From: a bacterium
Lineage (GTDB): Bacteria > Bacillota > Clostridia > Lachnospirales > Lachnospiraceae
Direction of reading: 5' to 3'
Length of the DNA: 64,000 nt
Assembly: GCA_023663725.1 (NCBI GenBank)
Contig: JAMPGX010000011.1
Span: 1 to 64,000, forward strand
Below the pieces are notes generated by a model. It ran no database searches, had not been told where the DNA came from, and saw nothing but the letters and a program-made list of their open reading frames with translations. The position numbers and the translations under genes were made by a program. Position 1 is the first letter of the stretch, and each line of letters begins with the position of its first letter. This document shows, in pieces, positions 1 through 7,023 of the stretch.

Positions 1-2
1 CG

Positions 3-266
3 ATAGATGAATTGAACGCAGAAATTGAAGCTTTGAAAAAAGTTTCCCGTGACAAGCCCCAGCCCCAGCAGACAACACCCCAGCCCAGCGGTGGTAACAC
101 AAACAATCAGACCCAACAGCCATCAGGTGGTGGACAACAGACTCAACAACCACCAGCAGACACCGATTCAGATGATGTAACAGGTGGAGCACTCTCAGGT
201 TTACCTGAATTTGGAGCTGGCGGCATAGGTTCAGGTGGTGGAGATTTGGGAATCAACTGGGAGTAG
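3..266 (+). CDS. C-terminal part of an unknown protein (cut by window edge)
   Basis: The reading frame is open from the first bases of the window, so this is the 3' end of a longer gene. The visible part starts with a short charged helix (IDELNAEIEALKK) and then becomes low-complexity, rich in Gln, Pro, Thr and Gly, ending in a Gly/Ser tail with the acidic-aromatic end GINWE. Such a tail suggests a flexible linker or interaction tail and gives no enzymatic clue. A rho-independent terminator follows about 55 bases later, so the gene ends a transcript. Because the element's left end is not in the window, this gene is probably also part of the mobile element. Function unknown. Confidence 0.6.
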   Translation: MDELNAEIEALKKVSRDKPQPQQTTPQPSGGNTNNQTQQPSGGGQQTQQPPADTDSDDVTGGALSGLPEFGAGGIGSGGGDLGINWE

Positions 267-320
267 TATTTATACAAGATCAACACCAAATATTGTCCTT
301 GCATTTATAATTACACATAT

Positions 321-356
321 AAAAAAGACTTCACTCTCACAAGTGAGGTCTTTTTC
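321..356 (+). terminator. Rho-independent terminator
   Basis: AAAAAGACTTCACT pairs with AGTGAGGTCTTTTT (one G-U pair) around a short loop and runs into a T tract. It closes the transcript of the partial gene at the left edge. The stem is A-rich on the left, so it may work in both directions. Confidence 0.8.
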
Positions 357-430
357 TTATGCCAAAAATCAATCACTCCCATAACTAAAGTATAAATTTT
401 TTAAATTATTTTATATTTTCTCATATAGAG

Positions 431-517
431 ATTGCCGAAAGTGCAAGGCGAGAAGCAGCGCAACGGAGTGAAGCGAAGCGGAACGAAGTGCGGAGCGGCC
501 GAGCCTGCACTGGCAAT
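431..517. repeat. Long imperfect inverted repeat, GC-rich interior
   Basis: ATTGCC-gaa-AGTGCA-a-GGC at the left pairs with GCCTGCACTGGCAAT at the right. The interior is rich in GCGAAGCG/GGAGCG-type short direct repeats and has a much higher GC content than its AT-rich flanks. It lies in the gene-free stretch 267-939, upstream of the replication genes. It could be part of a plasmid-type origin or a structured RNA. No function can be assigned from sequence alone. Confidence 0.5.
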
Positions 518-530
518 CCAGAGCGAAGCG

Positions 531-560
531 GCTTTAGGGGGTTACCATTGCCCCTAAAGC
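531..560. other. Perfect 10-bp stem-loop, candidate replication origin hairpin
   Basis: GCTTTAGGGG and CCCCTAAAGC form a perfect 10-bp stem around a 10-base loop GTTACCATTG. There is no T tract, so it is not a terminator. Rolling-circle Rep proteins of the HUH type nick inside hairpin loops, and this element encodes such a Rep 2.3 kb downstream. That makes this a reasonable origin candidate, but it is only inferred. The loop is not the geminivirus/circovirus nonanucleotide. Confidence 0.35.
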
Positions 561-668
561 CCATTATCCCATTTTCTCACACATTCAGTATCTATCAGCA
601 TTTCATACCCCTATTTCTGGGATTGCCTAAAATCCCTTTTCCCTCTCCCCTCTCCCATTTCCATAATA

Positions 669-709
669 TAAAAGGCTCTATCCTTTGCTTTGGATAAAGC
701 CTTTTTTAT
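669..709 (+). terminator. Rho-independent terminator
   Basis: AAAAGGCT-c-TATCC pairs with GGATA-aa-AGCCTTTTTT followed by T-rich sequence. There is no convincing gene between 267 and 669, so it may end an untranslated RNA from the structured 431-560 region, or simply insulate the module that starts at about 840. Confidence 0.65.
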
Positions 710-839
710 TTACAAAAAATTAACAATTTTCCCTCTTGACAAGCCTTAATTCGATTAGCACTCCGCTTTTAAGTTATGCATATGCATTTTTTATCCAATG
801 CATATCTAGTCTACAGCAATGCTGAACGTATGTACGATT

Positions 840-848
840 TGCTATAAT
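840..848 (+). promoter_or_regulatory. Extended -10 promoter
   Basis: TG-C-TATAAT is a full extended -10 element with no good -35 upstream. It would start transcription about 45 bases before a strong ribosome site (AAAGGAGAAAAGGAG) at about 885-899 and probably drives the small genes and the Rep gene downstream. Confidence 0.55.
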
Positions 849-939
849 GTAATCAGACAAAAACAAGTGCACAATATTGTCAAGAAAGGAGAAAAGGAGT
901 CCATGGGTAAAAGTATACTGCTTTTTAACAAAAAAGTAA

Positions 940-1230
940 ATGACATATTCAAAATTCCAGTATTGCAGAAATTTGAGAAAGGAAATTGATGGACTGGAAC
1001 GTATAAGCCAACACAGGGCGCAAAGTGTCCACAAAATTTATGCAGAGCAGACCTTAAAGGAAGCCAGAAACGAATACCAAAAAATCAAGCAGGAAATTTT
1101 AAATTGGCTTGCGACTGCTCCACTTGCTCCAATTTATAAAGAATCTGCGATTGATTACTACATAAAAGGACGGACAAATAAAGTCAATAATATGGAACGA
1201 GAAATAAAGCGGTGTCTGAGGGAGGAATAA
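940..1230 (+). CDS. Small charged helical protein, mobile element
   Basis: 96 residues, predicted to be almost entirely helical and rich in Lys, Arg and Glu, with a basic end (REIKRCLREE). No family recognised. The start is unclear: an in-frame TAA lies directly before ATG 940 and there is no ribosome site there. The strong site at about 890 serves ATG 903 in another frame, which gives a 28-residue peptide ending at about 989 that overlaps this start. So either the small peptide couples translation into this gene, or a frameshift joins them. It is the first gene of the AT-rich module that leads to the Rep gene. Confidence 0.5.
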   Translation: MTYSKFQYCRNLRKEIDGLERISQHRAQSVHKIYAEQTLKEARNEYQKIKQEILNWLATAPLAPIYKESAIDYYIKGRTNKVNNMEREIKRCLREE

Positions 1231-1299
1231 TCTCCCTCCCCTTTGGGGTTGCCTTTTAACAGGTAGCCCCTATATTTATGAAATTTTATATCACAGATG

Positions 1300-1342
1300 A
1301 TGCTTTATGCTTAAAGCATATCAAGGGGAGGTGCACCTTGAT
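1300..1342 (+). promoter_or_regulatory. Two tandem leader hairpins
   Basis: ATGCTTT/AAAGCAT (1300-1319) is followed directly by ATCAAGG/CCTTGAT (1319-1342), whose loop carries GGAGGTG, a ribosome-site-like sequence. They lie 40 bases before the next gene's start and could control its translation. No known riboswitch class is recognised. Confidence 0.35.
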
Positions 1343-1378
1343 TGAAAAAACAAATTTTGAGATAGGAGGAAAAGAAAC

Positions 1379-1789
1379 ATGGCAACTGTACCAATTAAAT
1401 ACTGGCGCATGCCCCTGGGGTGCATAACCCCAAAAGCATCTGATAGGGATGTAGAGGTACAAAGCACCTCTATCAGATACAAAAGGGGGGAGGACGGAAA
1501 ACCCCTAGCAGAAGTCGAGGGCTACAATCTTGATTTTCTGGCTATCAAAGGCTGTAGCCAGACCGTCAAATTACCTTTGACAGCAAAAAAAGCTGTCGAA
1601 GATTTACAAAAGATATTATCGGACAAGCAGACGATAGCACGGATTAAACTCACAAACCCCGTTCTACGTGCTTATTCTATGTCCCGTAATTCAGAATTGT
1701 TTACGGGAATTAGTATGTCTGCTGACGGATTCGAAATCACGTCAACGGAGAAGCCGGAAGTTGACACGGATTTAATTGACTTCCAGTAA
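1379..1789 (+). CDS. Unknown mobile-element protein, DUF961/YdcP-like in outline
   Basis: 136 residues with good ribosome site GATAGGAGG before ATG 1379. It is soluble, with no membrane segment. Size, predicted beta-rich fold and a C-terminal stretch (KLTNPVLRAYSMSRNSELF, then GFEI) resemble in outline the small YdcP/DUF961 proteins encoded beside replication initiators in conjugative elements. This is a weak resemblance, not a clear family match. Its place ahead of the Rep gene would fit a replication accessory or single-strand-binding role, which is inference only. Confidence 0.65.
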   Translation: MATVPIKYWRMPLGCITPKASDRDVEVQSTSIRYKRGEDGKPLAEVEGYNLDFLAIKGCSQTVKLPLTAKKAVEDLQKILSDKQTIARIKLTNPVLRAYSMSRNSELFTGISMSADGFEITSTEKPEVDTDLIDFQ

Positions 1790-1839
1790 CAGCAGATAAA
1801 GCAGAAGCAGGGGGAAGGCACCGCCCCCTGTTATCTGTT
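1789..1839. other. Nested stem-loop between element genes
   Basis: An inner stem CAGGGGG/CCCCCTG (1808-1830) sits inside an outer stem made from CAGATAA and TTATCTG. No T tract follows, so it is probably not a terminator. It could be a processing site, a translational element for the next gene, or a second origin candidate. Confidence 0.4.
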
Positions 1840-1885
1840 AATAGAACTTTGACAACATAATATGACAGTAAAAGGAGGACGCGAT

Positions 1886-2299
1886 ATGTTGCAGAAAACA
1901 GATTTTGTATTTTATCAGATTCTGTACACAATCTGGAAACTTTCTGCGTATTATGCAGATTTGATGGGCTATGATGCGCCGGAGAATCCGCTTGATATGC
2001 AGACAGAATTAGTCCACATTGGAAAATGGTCTATAATCCATATCGAACTTGCGGCAGGCATGGAGGAGGGGGCATATAATACGGACAAGATAAAAGAGAT
2101 TTTGAGAGAGTACATAACAATAGTGCTTCTCCCAGAATCAGAAATCCCCCCGTATAGCAACGGTGACGAAATTATAGAATCTCTTCATTTGCACAGTGTA
2201 CGGCATGATGCAGAAAAAGGAAACCTAAATCTGGATTTTCTTTATCTCAATAATGAGGAAGCATTTAATCTGTATAAGGAGGATATGAGACATGGATGA
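1886..2299 (+). CDS. Unknown acidic protein, mobile element
   Basis: 137 residues from ATG 1886, chosen because AAAGGAGG lies 8 bases upstream; an earlier in-frame start at 1862 lacks a site. The protein is acidic, probably mostly helical, with no membrane segment and no recognised motif. It ends inside the ribosome-binding region of the next gene and overlaps its start by 8 bases, so the two are translationally coupled. Function unknown. Confidence 0.6.
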   Translation: MLQKTDFVFYQILYTIWKLSAYYADLMGYDAPENPLDMQTELVHIGKWSIIHIELAAGMEEGAYNTDKIKEILREYITIVLLPESEIPPYSNGDEIIESLHLHSVRHDAEKGNLNLDFLYLNNEEAFNLYKEDMRHG

Positions 2300-2798
2300 A
2301 AAAGTAACACAACTACTAAAACAGACAGCACAAGCTGTCTCTAACTTCTTAAAAGAAGTTGGGAAAGCAGCAAAAAATGTTGCTGTAGCACTCCATAATG
2401 ACTACGGCAATGCGCAACAGATAAAACTGAACCAGATTCAGCAGGATAACAACATAATGTGGTTACATCAAATCAGATGGGAATTGTTCTGTGTCATGAG
2501 TGGCAGAAAATACCCCTATCTACAAGCTGTAGAGGTGGTGGAGGACATTGTACCAATTCGCATATATCCCCCACAAGTGGGGATTCTGCTGGGAGATTCC
2601 AGCCAGACACTTCCCTCATTTGCACTGCCACAAATAAGGGATAAGATGAATTATGATATCCAATCTTTTAGAGAGTGGATAATAATGAATCAGCAACAGG
2701 CAACATATCCCTGCATCATGACAGGGATATACATAGCTGACATAACAGCAAACGGAATATATGCCGTTTTAACTGTAGCATTTCCACAAAAGAAATAA
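2292..2798 (+). CDS. Unknown protein with amphipathic N-terminus, mobile element
   Basis: 168 residues with ribosome site AAGGAGG just upstream, overlapping the previous gene by 8 bases. Residues 1-35 form a long amphipathic helix (LLKQTAQAVSNFLKEV and following). The middle contains aromatic and hydrophobic stretches but no clear membrane span. The second half looks alpha/beta. No family recognised. It lies about 50 bases before the Rep gene and is probably co-transcribed with it. Confidence 0.6.
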   Translation: MDEKVTQLLKQTAQAVSNFLKEVGKAAKNVAVALHNDYGNAQQIKLNQIQQDNNIMWLHQIRWELFCVMSGRKYPYLQAVEVVEDIVPIRIYPPQVGILLGDSSQTLPSFALPQIRDKMNYDIQSFREWIIMNQQQATYPCIMTGIYIADITANGIYAVLTVAFPQKK

Positions 2799-2846
2799 AA
2801 TTTCATTCATTGCATGATAGTCTGGCATGAAAGGAGGTGACACAAG

Positions 2847-4022
2847 ATGCCAGATTTACCAGAAAAAAGTGCAGACAAGAAAAAAGCTGTTTATGACAAA
2901 CAGCGGGATCAATTTCTAGTGTGTATCAATAACCCTTTAGATTACGGGTACACCCATGAGACAATCAAGCAGATTATCCGTCAAAAATTTAAGCATGTAG
3001 TATTTTACTGCATGGCTGACGAGATTTCAGAGACGGGTACACCACACACGCATCTTTATATTCTGCTGGGGAAGAAAAAACGCTGGTCTGCTGTCTGTAA
3101 TGCCCTGCCCCACTGTCACATAGAGCCGGAGGCAAGGGGCACTCCCCAGCAGATAGTAAACTATATCAAAAAAGAGAGCCACGCAGAGAAAAGACATACA
3201 CAGATAGAAAATACATATGAACAGTGGGGGGAACTCCCAACAGTCCTCCCCACTGCAAATAAAAACGAAATCCTCTTGCAAATAGAATCACTTATAGCAG
3301 AGGATTTAAGACCAGAGGAAATCATGGAAAAGTCTATACTTTTTCGGCAATATGAAAATATCATCCGAAAAAGTTTCTTTTCCAGAAGATATTCCAGCAC
3401 ACCCCCAAAACGTGAAATAAAAGTCTACTGGCACGTCGGGGAATCTGGCTCTGGAAAGTCCTATACATATGTGAAGCTATGCGAACAGTACGGGGCTGAT
3501 GAAGTATTTTTCACCAGCGATTTTACTAACCGCTGTTCTGCCTTGATGGACGGATATCAGGCAGAAAAGATACTTTTCATTGATGAAATAAAACCTTATA
3601 CAATGCCTTATGAAATGATATTGCAGATGTTACAAGGCTATAAGGCACAATTACATGCAAGATTTTCAAACGTGTATGCGCTCTATGATGAAGTACATAT
3701 TACGAGCATTTATACACCGGATGAAATCTACGGCAGTATGGTAGAACGGCAGAATCAAGAGGTTGATAGCCTTTACCAGCTTATGCGCCGTATCAACAAG
3801 ATAATCTACCATTACAGAGAAAAAGGAATCTACAAAACATTTGAAATTCTAGCAAGTGAATTTACATCATACAAAGACCTACAGAGAAAAGCACAGCCAG
3901 AAAATGATAGTACTGATGGCTTCAAGCCGCTGAATGGGCCGTCACCATTTGACAAACCAGAACCAGAATACAAACAAGAATTACTGAATCTGGATGAAGC
4001 GGATGAAATGCCATTTGACTAA
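2847..4022 (+). CDS. rep: CRESS-type replication initiator (HUH endonuclease + SF3 helicase)
   Basis: 391 residues after ribosome site AAAGGAGGTG. Motif I is FLVCINNP (about 23-30), the metal-binding HUH motif is PHTHLYI (His67, His69), and motif III is YIKK (catalytic Tyr106, Lys109). After a linker comes a superfamily 3 helicase: Walker A GESGSGKS (198-205), Walker B ILFIDE (242-247) and a motif C region about ITSIYTPDEIY. This order (small HUH endonuclease, then SF3 helicase) is that of Rep proteins of eukaryotic circular single-stranded DNA viruses and of related bacterial plasmids described in Firmicutes and phytoplasmas. It should nick one strand at the element's origin and drive rolling-circle replication. 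All key residues are present, so it looks active. Confidence 0.9.
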   Translation: MPDLPEKSADKKKAVYDKQRDQFLVCINNPLDYGYTHETIKQIIRQKFKHVVFYCMADEISETGTPHTHLYILLGKKKRWSAVCNALPHCHIEPEARGTPQQIVNYIKKESHAEKRHTQIENTYEQWGELPTVLPTANKNEILLQIESLIAEDLRPEEIMEKSILFRQYENIIRKSFFSRRYSSTPPKREIKVYWHVGESGSGKSYTYVKLCEQYGADEVFFTSDFTNRCSALMDGYQAEKILFIDEIKPYTMPYEMILQMLQGYKAQLHARFSNVYALYDEVHITSIYTPDEIYGSMVERQNQEVDSLYQLMRRINKIIYHYREKGIYKTFEILASEFTSYKDLQRKAQPENDSTDGFKPLNGPSPFDKPEPEYKQELLNLDEADEMPFD

Positions 4023-4036
4023 TCATTCAGAAAAAA

Positions 4037-4050
4037 GCTGTAATAACAGC
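4037..4050. other. Short stem-loop behind rep
   Basis: GCTGT and ACAGC close over a 4-base loop AATA, 15 bases after the rep stop codon, giving a TGTAATAACA apex. It is short, could be chance, and is noted only because CRESS origins have TAATATTA-like loops. Confidence 0.2.
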
Positions 4051-4132
4051 AAGCTAATCAGATTATCATCTACAAGTAAAAATGCTATTCTACAGATACA
4101 ATCAATAAATTTAAGGAGGATAGATACAAAAT

Positions 4133-4579
4133 ATGAAGTTAAAGGAAGCATTAAGTTTTATCAGAAGGGCAATGGCAGAAATTGAAGTTGAGACTTCAAA
4201 AAGTGGTCTGCCCTGCCTTTGGGAAAGTGGTGGCTCATGGACGAACACGGGCAGTTCATGGATAATCTGTGACCGGTTTGGGAATCAAAAACGTGCTATA
4301 TTCGTTCCCAACCGTGGAGATTTATGTAACGGTCTCCATGCTCTTATTCCCGTTACTGTTGGGGATATGGTTATTGATGATAACCAGCACAGAGGGCACC
4401 ATCAAGTCTCTGTGTGGGAAATCACTAAAATTGAAGATGGGAAAGCCACGCTTCAATTATTGGAATATGTCGATAATGCCAAAATCGACGAACAGCCAAT
4501 ATATAGTGACGCAGTAACAGCGGCTATGGAGAAAGCTTGTCACTATCATTGCAGAAGCGTGTACTACGCACGCTATTAG
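4133..4579 (+). CDS. Unknown mobile-element protein
   Basis: 148 residues, preceded by TAAGGAGGATAG. The middle is Gly/Trp-rich (ESGGSWTNTGSSWIICDRFG) and then beta-rich with charged residues. It contains several His and Cys near the C-terminus (CHYHCRSVYY) that could bind metal, but no known pattern is met. It sits between rep and the recombinase, so it is an element accessory gene of unknown role. Confidence 0.6.
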   Translation: MKLKEALSFIRRAMAEIEVETSKSGLPCLWESGGSWTNTGSSWIICDRFGNQKRAIFVPNRGDLCNGLHALIPVTVGDMVIDDNQHRGHHQVSVWEITKIEDGKATLQLLEYVDNAKIDEQPIYSDAVTAAMEKACHYHCRSVYYARY

Positions 4580-4667
4580 ACAACAAGGGGATTCCGCCAC
4601 AAAAGATATCCGTAAACATACAGTTATACCATATCGGAATCCCAGTCTTAAAAGATTGGGAGGATAT

Positions 4668-4844
4668 ATGGAACAAGTACATACTCCCCACGACACGCAG
4701 TATTTTGTCATGGGGAACAACAAAATATTGATAATAGAGCAATTTAAAGAGAATGGAAAACCGTTAAAATCCATTCTTGAAAAGGTGATTCTGGATGCTG
4801 GGAAAGTGCCAGAAAGCCGCATAAATCCAGCAAAAAATACATGA
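4668..4844 (+). CDS. TnpW-like small transposon protein
   Basis: 58 residues with a good site (GGGAGG) directly before ATG 4668. The pattern of a short strand YFVMGNNKILIIEQF followed by a helix KSILEKVILDAG resembles the small TnpW-type proteins often found just upstream of serine recombinases in Firmicutes transposons. The similarity is by eye and position only; role unknown. An overlapping frame 4537-4731 is less convincing because it has no ribosome site. Confidence 0.45.
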   Translation: MEQVHTPHDTQYFVMGNNKILIIEQFKENGKPLKSILEKVILDAGKVPESRINPAKNT

Positions 4845-4857
4845 ATTTCATTGAAAA

Positions 4858-4916
4858 AAAGCCCATTCTGTGATATACTTTTAAGTAGCAAGAAGTATAT
4901 CATAAGCGTGGGCTTT
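4858..4916. other. 59-bp imperfect inverted repeat before the recombinase
   Basis: AAAGCCCA and TGGGCTTT form the outer arms, TGATATACTT and AAGTATATCA the inner arms, with a 12-base apex. It ends 6 bases before the ribosome site of the recombinase. It could be an attenuator in the leader, the binding site of the recombinase (autoregulation), or a terminator for the upstream gene read through to the recombinase. Confidence 0.6.
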
Positions 4917-4937
4917 CTTAAAAAGGAGGATAAAAAT

Positions 4938-6551
4938 ATGAAGCCCACAACATACAACACAGCATTATATTTGAGGTTATCCCGTGATGATGAATTGCAG
5001 GGAGAAAGCAACTCCATAGCCACCCAGCGCATGATGCTCCGCAGATATGCAGAGCAGAACCATTTCAACATTGTAGATGAATACGCAGATGATGGTTTCA
5101 GCGGAACAAACTTTGAAAGACCTAGCTTTAAGCGCATGATATCGGACATTGAAAACGGGAAAATAAACTGCGTAATTACAAAAGACCTTTCCCGTTTAGG
5201 CAGGAACTATCTTCTGACTGGGCAGTATATTGAACTGTTTTTCCCCGCACATAATGTCCGCTACATAGCGGTTGACAATGGTGTAGACAGCGAGAACCAG
5301 CAGTCAAGCGAGTTTACTCCTTTTCTGAATATTATAAACGAGTGGTACGCAAGAGATATCAGCAAGAAAGTCAAACGTGCCCTTTATACAAGACATGAGA
5401 ACGGTGCACATTATGGCACATATGCACCGCTGGGATATTGCAAGAATCCAGACAGAAAAGGGCATCTCCTGATTGATGAAGAAACACGCTGGATAGTGGA
5501 AAAGATTTTCTCTCTCGCATTGCAGGGAATGGGAGCCGCAAAGATAGCGCATATCCTGACTTCGGAACAAGTACCTACCCCTGGCTGGCTGAATTTCCAG
5601 AGATACGGAACATTCGCAAATATCTATGTGGATGCGCCGCCCGAAAAAGCCTATACTTGGACGATTGCCATTGTAAAGGAAATTCTGAAATCAGAAACCT
5701 ACATTGGCAACAGCGTACACAATAAGCAGACAAATATTTCTTTCAAGGACAAGCGCAAGGTACGCAAGCCGCAGGAGGAATGGTGGAGGGTTGAAAATAC
5801 CCATGAAGCAATCATTTCAAAAGAGGACTTCCAGAAAGTGCAGGAAATGACAGCAAGCCGCCGCAGACAGAAAAAGGATGGAACAGTACAGATATTTGCA
5901 GGGCTGGTGAAATGTGCTGATTGTGGCTGGTCTCTCGCTTATGGGATGAATAAGCAGAACAAAAACCCCTATGGCTATTATCATTGTAGCAAGAATGGAC
6001 AGGGATTGCGCCAATGTTCCATGCACTATATCCGCTATGACGTACTTTATGCCTATGTCCTCTCCCGTCTGCAATACTGGTGCAATGAAGTACAGCAGGA
6101 TGAAAGCCAGCTTTTAGAACGTCTCCTGAAAAGCAGTGGCAACGAACGCAATTCAGCAAAAAAGAAAGCTGTAGCTGAACTGAAAAAAGCCCAGAAAAGA
6201 CAAGCAGAAATAGATTCACTTTTTGCACGGATGTACGAGGATAGGGTAACAGGAAAAATCACGGAGCGCAATTTCTCCATGCTGTCCGACAAGTACCAGA
6301 CGGAACAAGAGGAACTTGCACAGACCATTGATTCCCTGCAACAACAGCTTGCACAAGATACGCAGGAATCGGCGGATGCTGAAAAATGGATATCACTTAT
6401 AAAACAGTACACAGCCCCTACTGAACTGACCGCCGAACTGCTGAACGCACTGATTGAAAAAATCCTAGTCCACGAAGCTGAAAAAGACGAGGACGGAAAC
6501 AGAGTGCAGAAAGTGGAAATCTACTACCGCTTTATCGGCAAGATTGATTGA
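4938..6551 (+). CDS. Large serine recombinase (site-specific integrase)
   Basis: 537 residues from ATG 4938, picked for AAAAAGGAGG 10 bases upstream; a longer in-frame start at 4851 would run through the hairpin. The resolvase catalytic domain starts at once (ALYLRLSRDD, nucleophile Ser15; VITKDLSRLGRNY). It is followed by the recombinase domain (about 170-290), a zinc ribbon (KCADCGW ... YYHCSKNGQGLRQC) and a long coiled coil (about 390-480). This is the TnpX/Tn4451-like large serine recombinase layout. It integrates and excises the element through short attachment sites. It is the last gene before the right end at about 6.62 kb, as expected for an integrase. Confidence 0.95.
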   Translation: MKPTTYNTALYLRLSRDDELQGESNSIATQRMMLRRYAEQNHFNIVDEYADDGFSGTNFERPSFKRMISDIENGKINCVITKDLSRLGRNYLLTGQYIELFFPAHNVRYIAVDNGVDSENQQSSEFTPFLNIINEWYARDISKKVKRALYTRHENGAHYGTYAPLGYCKNPDRKGHLLIDEETRWIVEKIFSLALQGMGAAKIAHILTSEQVPTPGWLNFQRYGTFANIYVDAPPEKAYTWTIAIVKEILKSETYIGNSVHNKQTNISFKDKRKVRKPQEEWWRVENTHEAIISKEDFQKVQEMTASRRRQKKDGTVQIFAGLVKCADCGWSLAYGMNKQNKNPYGYYHCSKNGQGLRQCSMHYIRYDVLYAYVLSRLQYWCNEVQQDESQLLERLLKSSGNERNSAKKKAVAELKKAQKRQAEIDSLFARMYEDRVTGKITERNFSMLSDKYQTEQEELAQTIDSLQQQLAQDTQESADAEKWISLIKQYTAPTELTAELLNALIEKILVHEAEKDEDGNRVQKVEIYYRFIGKID

Positions 6552-6560
6552 AACAAATAT

Positions 6561-6588
6561 CTTCCCTGTGACAAAAGCCGCAGGGAAG
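6561..6588 (+). terminator. Hairpin behind the recombinase
   Basis: CTTCCCTG and CAGGGAAG form a perfect 8-bp stem around a 12-base loop, 10 bases after the recombinase stop. There is no clear T tract, so it is a weak terminator or an mRNA-stabilising end, or part of the attachment region. Confidence 0.45.
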
Positions 6589-6607
6589 CACACCTAAACC
6601 AATATCT

Positions 6608-6760
6608 TTAACTATGTGAAACTCCGCTCTCCCACTTGGACACAGCCTGATTAGTCACACCAACCGCCTGGGCCAACTGTTCCTGTGTAATCTGCTTTTC
6701 CCGGCGCAAAAAGGCCAACTGCTCTCCGCAGCGCAATTCGTTTATATTCCTGTCTTCCAT
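6608..6760 (-). pseudogene. xre-type HTH regulator, truncated by the element
   Basis: The first 46 residues are a normal XRE/Cro helix-turn-helix N-terminus (LAFLRREKQITQEQLAQAVG, then VTNQAVSKWESG). Right after SKWESG the frame ends in VSHS and a stop. Family members continue past this point with a Cys-Pro-Asp-Ile-type segment and a long C-terminal part that is missing. The break coincides with the end of recombinase-linked sequence, so the mobile element most likely inserted here; the remaining 3' part should lie left of the window. Start ATG 6760 has AAAGGAGG upstream and overlaps the stop of the next gene (TAATG). Confidence 0.8.
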
Positions 6761-7002
6761 TAGATACCATCCTCCTTTTTTTGTTTTCTGCAATAGTCAA
6801 TTCCGTCACTCGCGGAAAGGATTATTCCATTTACTTCATCTGTGGCCACATCCCCATCATAGCACAGGCCCCAGGCAGGTACAATGGAGGGATATTTGGA
6901 AAACACCTCTCTCCCTCCAACCTGTAGTTGGAAAAAATATTTGTTATCCCTATTGACAGTCCGCCCTTCTGTGACTATAATGTACTTGTACGATATGTAC
7001 AA
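6760..7002 (-). CDS. Small unknown protein upstream of the xre gene
   Basis: Up to 80 residues on the minus strand; the start is uncertain. The C-terminal two thirds (GGREVFSKYPSIVPAWGLC, then ATDEVNGIILSASDGIDY) look like real coding sequence. The stop overlaps the ATG of the truncated xre gene as TAATG, a sign of translational coupling. Its 5' part overlaps the promoter of the divergent GntR gene. No family recognised. Confidence 0.45.
   Translation of the reverse strand: MYISYKYIIVTEGRTVNRDNKYFFQLQVGGREVFSKYPSIVPAWGLCYDGDVATDEVNGIILSASDGIDYCRKQKKEDGI
6953..6981 (+). promoter_or_regulatory. Consensus sigma-A promoter of the gntR-ABC operon
   Basis: TTGACA (6953-6958), a 17-base spacer and TATAAT (6976-6981): both boxes are perfect. 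Such a strong promoter is expected to be held down by the repressor it encodes. Confidence 0.9.
6986..7002. promoter_or_regulatory. Operator dyad for the YtrA-type regulator
   Basis: TTGTAC-GATAT-GTACAA is a perfect inverted repeat just downstream of the -10 box, where bound repressor would block transcription start. GntR/YtrA regulators bind such TGTAC-type dyads; assignment to the adjacent regulator is inference from position. Confidence 0.7.
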
Positions 7003-7023
7003 TACAAAACAAAGGAGATCACC

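Noticed and set aside
488..697. 69-residue frame over the structured region
   Set aside because: It runs through the hairpin and into the terminator and has no ribosome site or family.
748..765. TTAGCACTC, a half of the CIRCE heat-shock operator
   Set aside because: The matching half GAGTGCTAA is absent at the right distance and no chaperone gene follows; chance match.
4537..4731. 64-residue frame before the recombinase
   Set aside because: It overlaps two better-supported genes and lacks a ribosome site.
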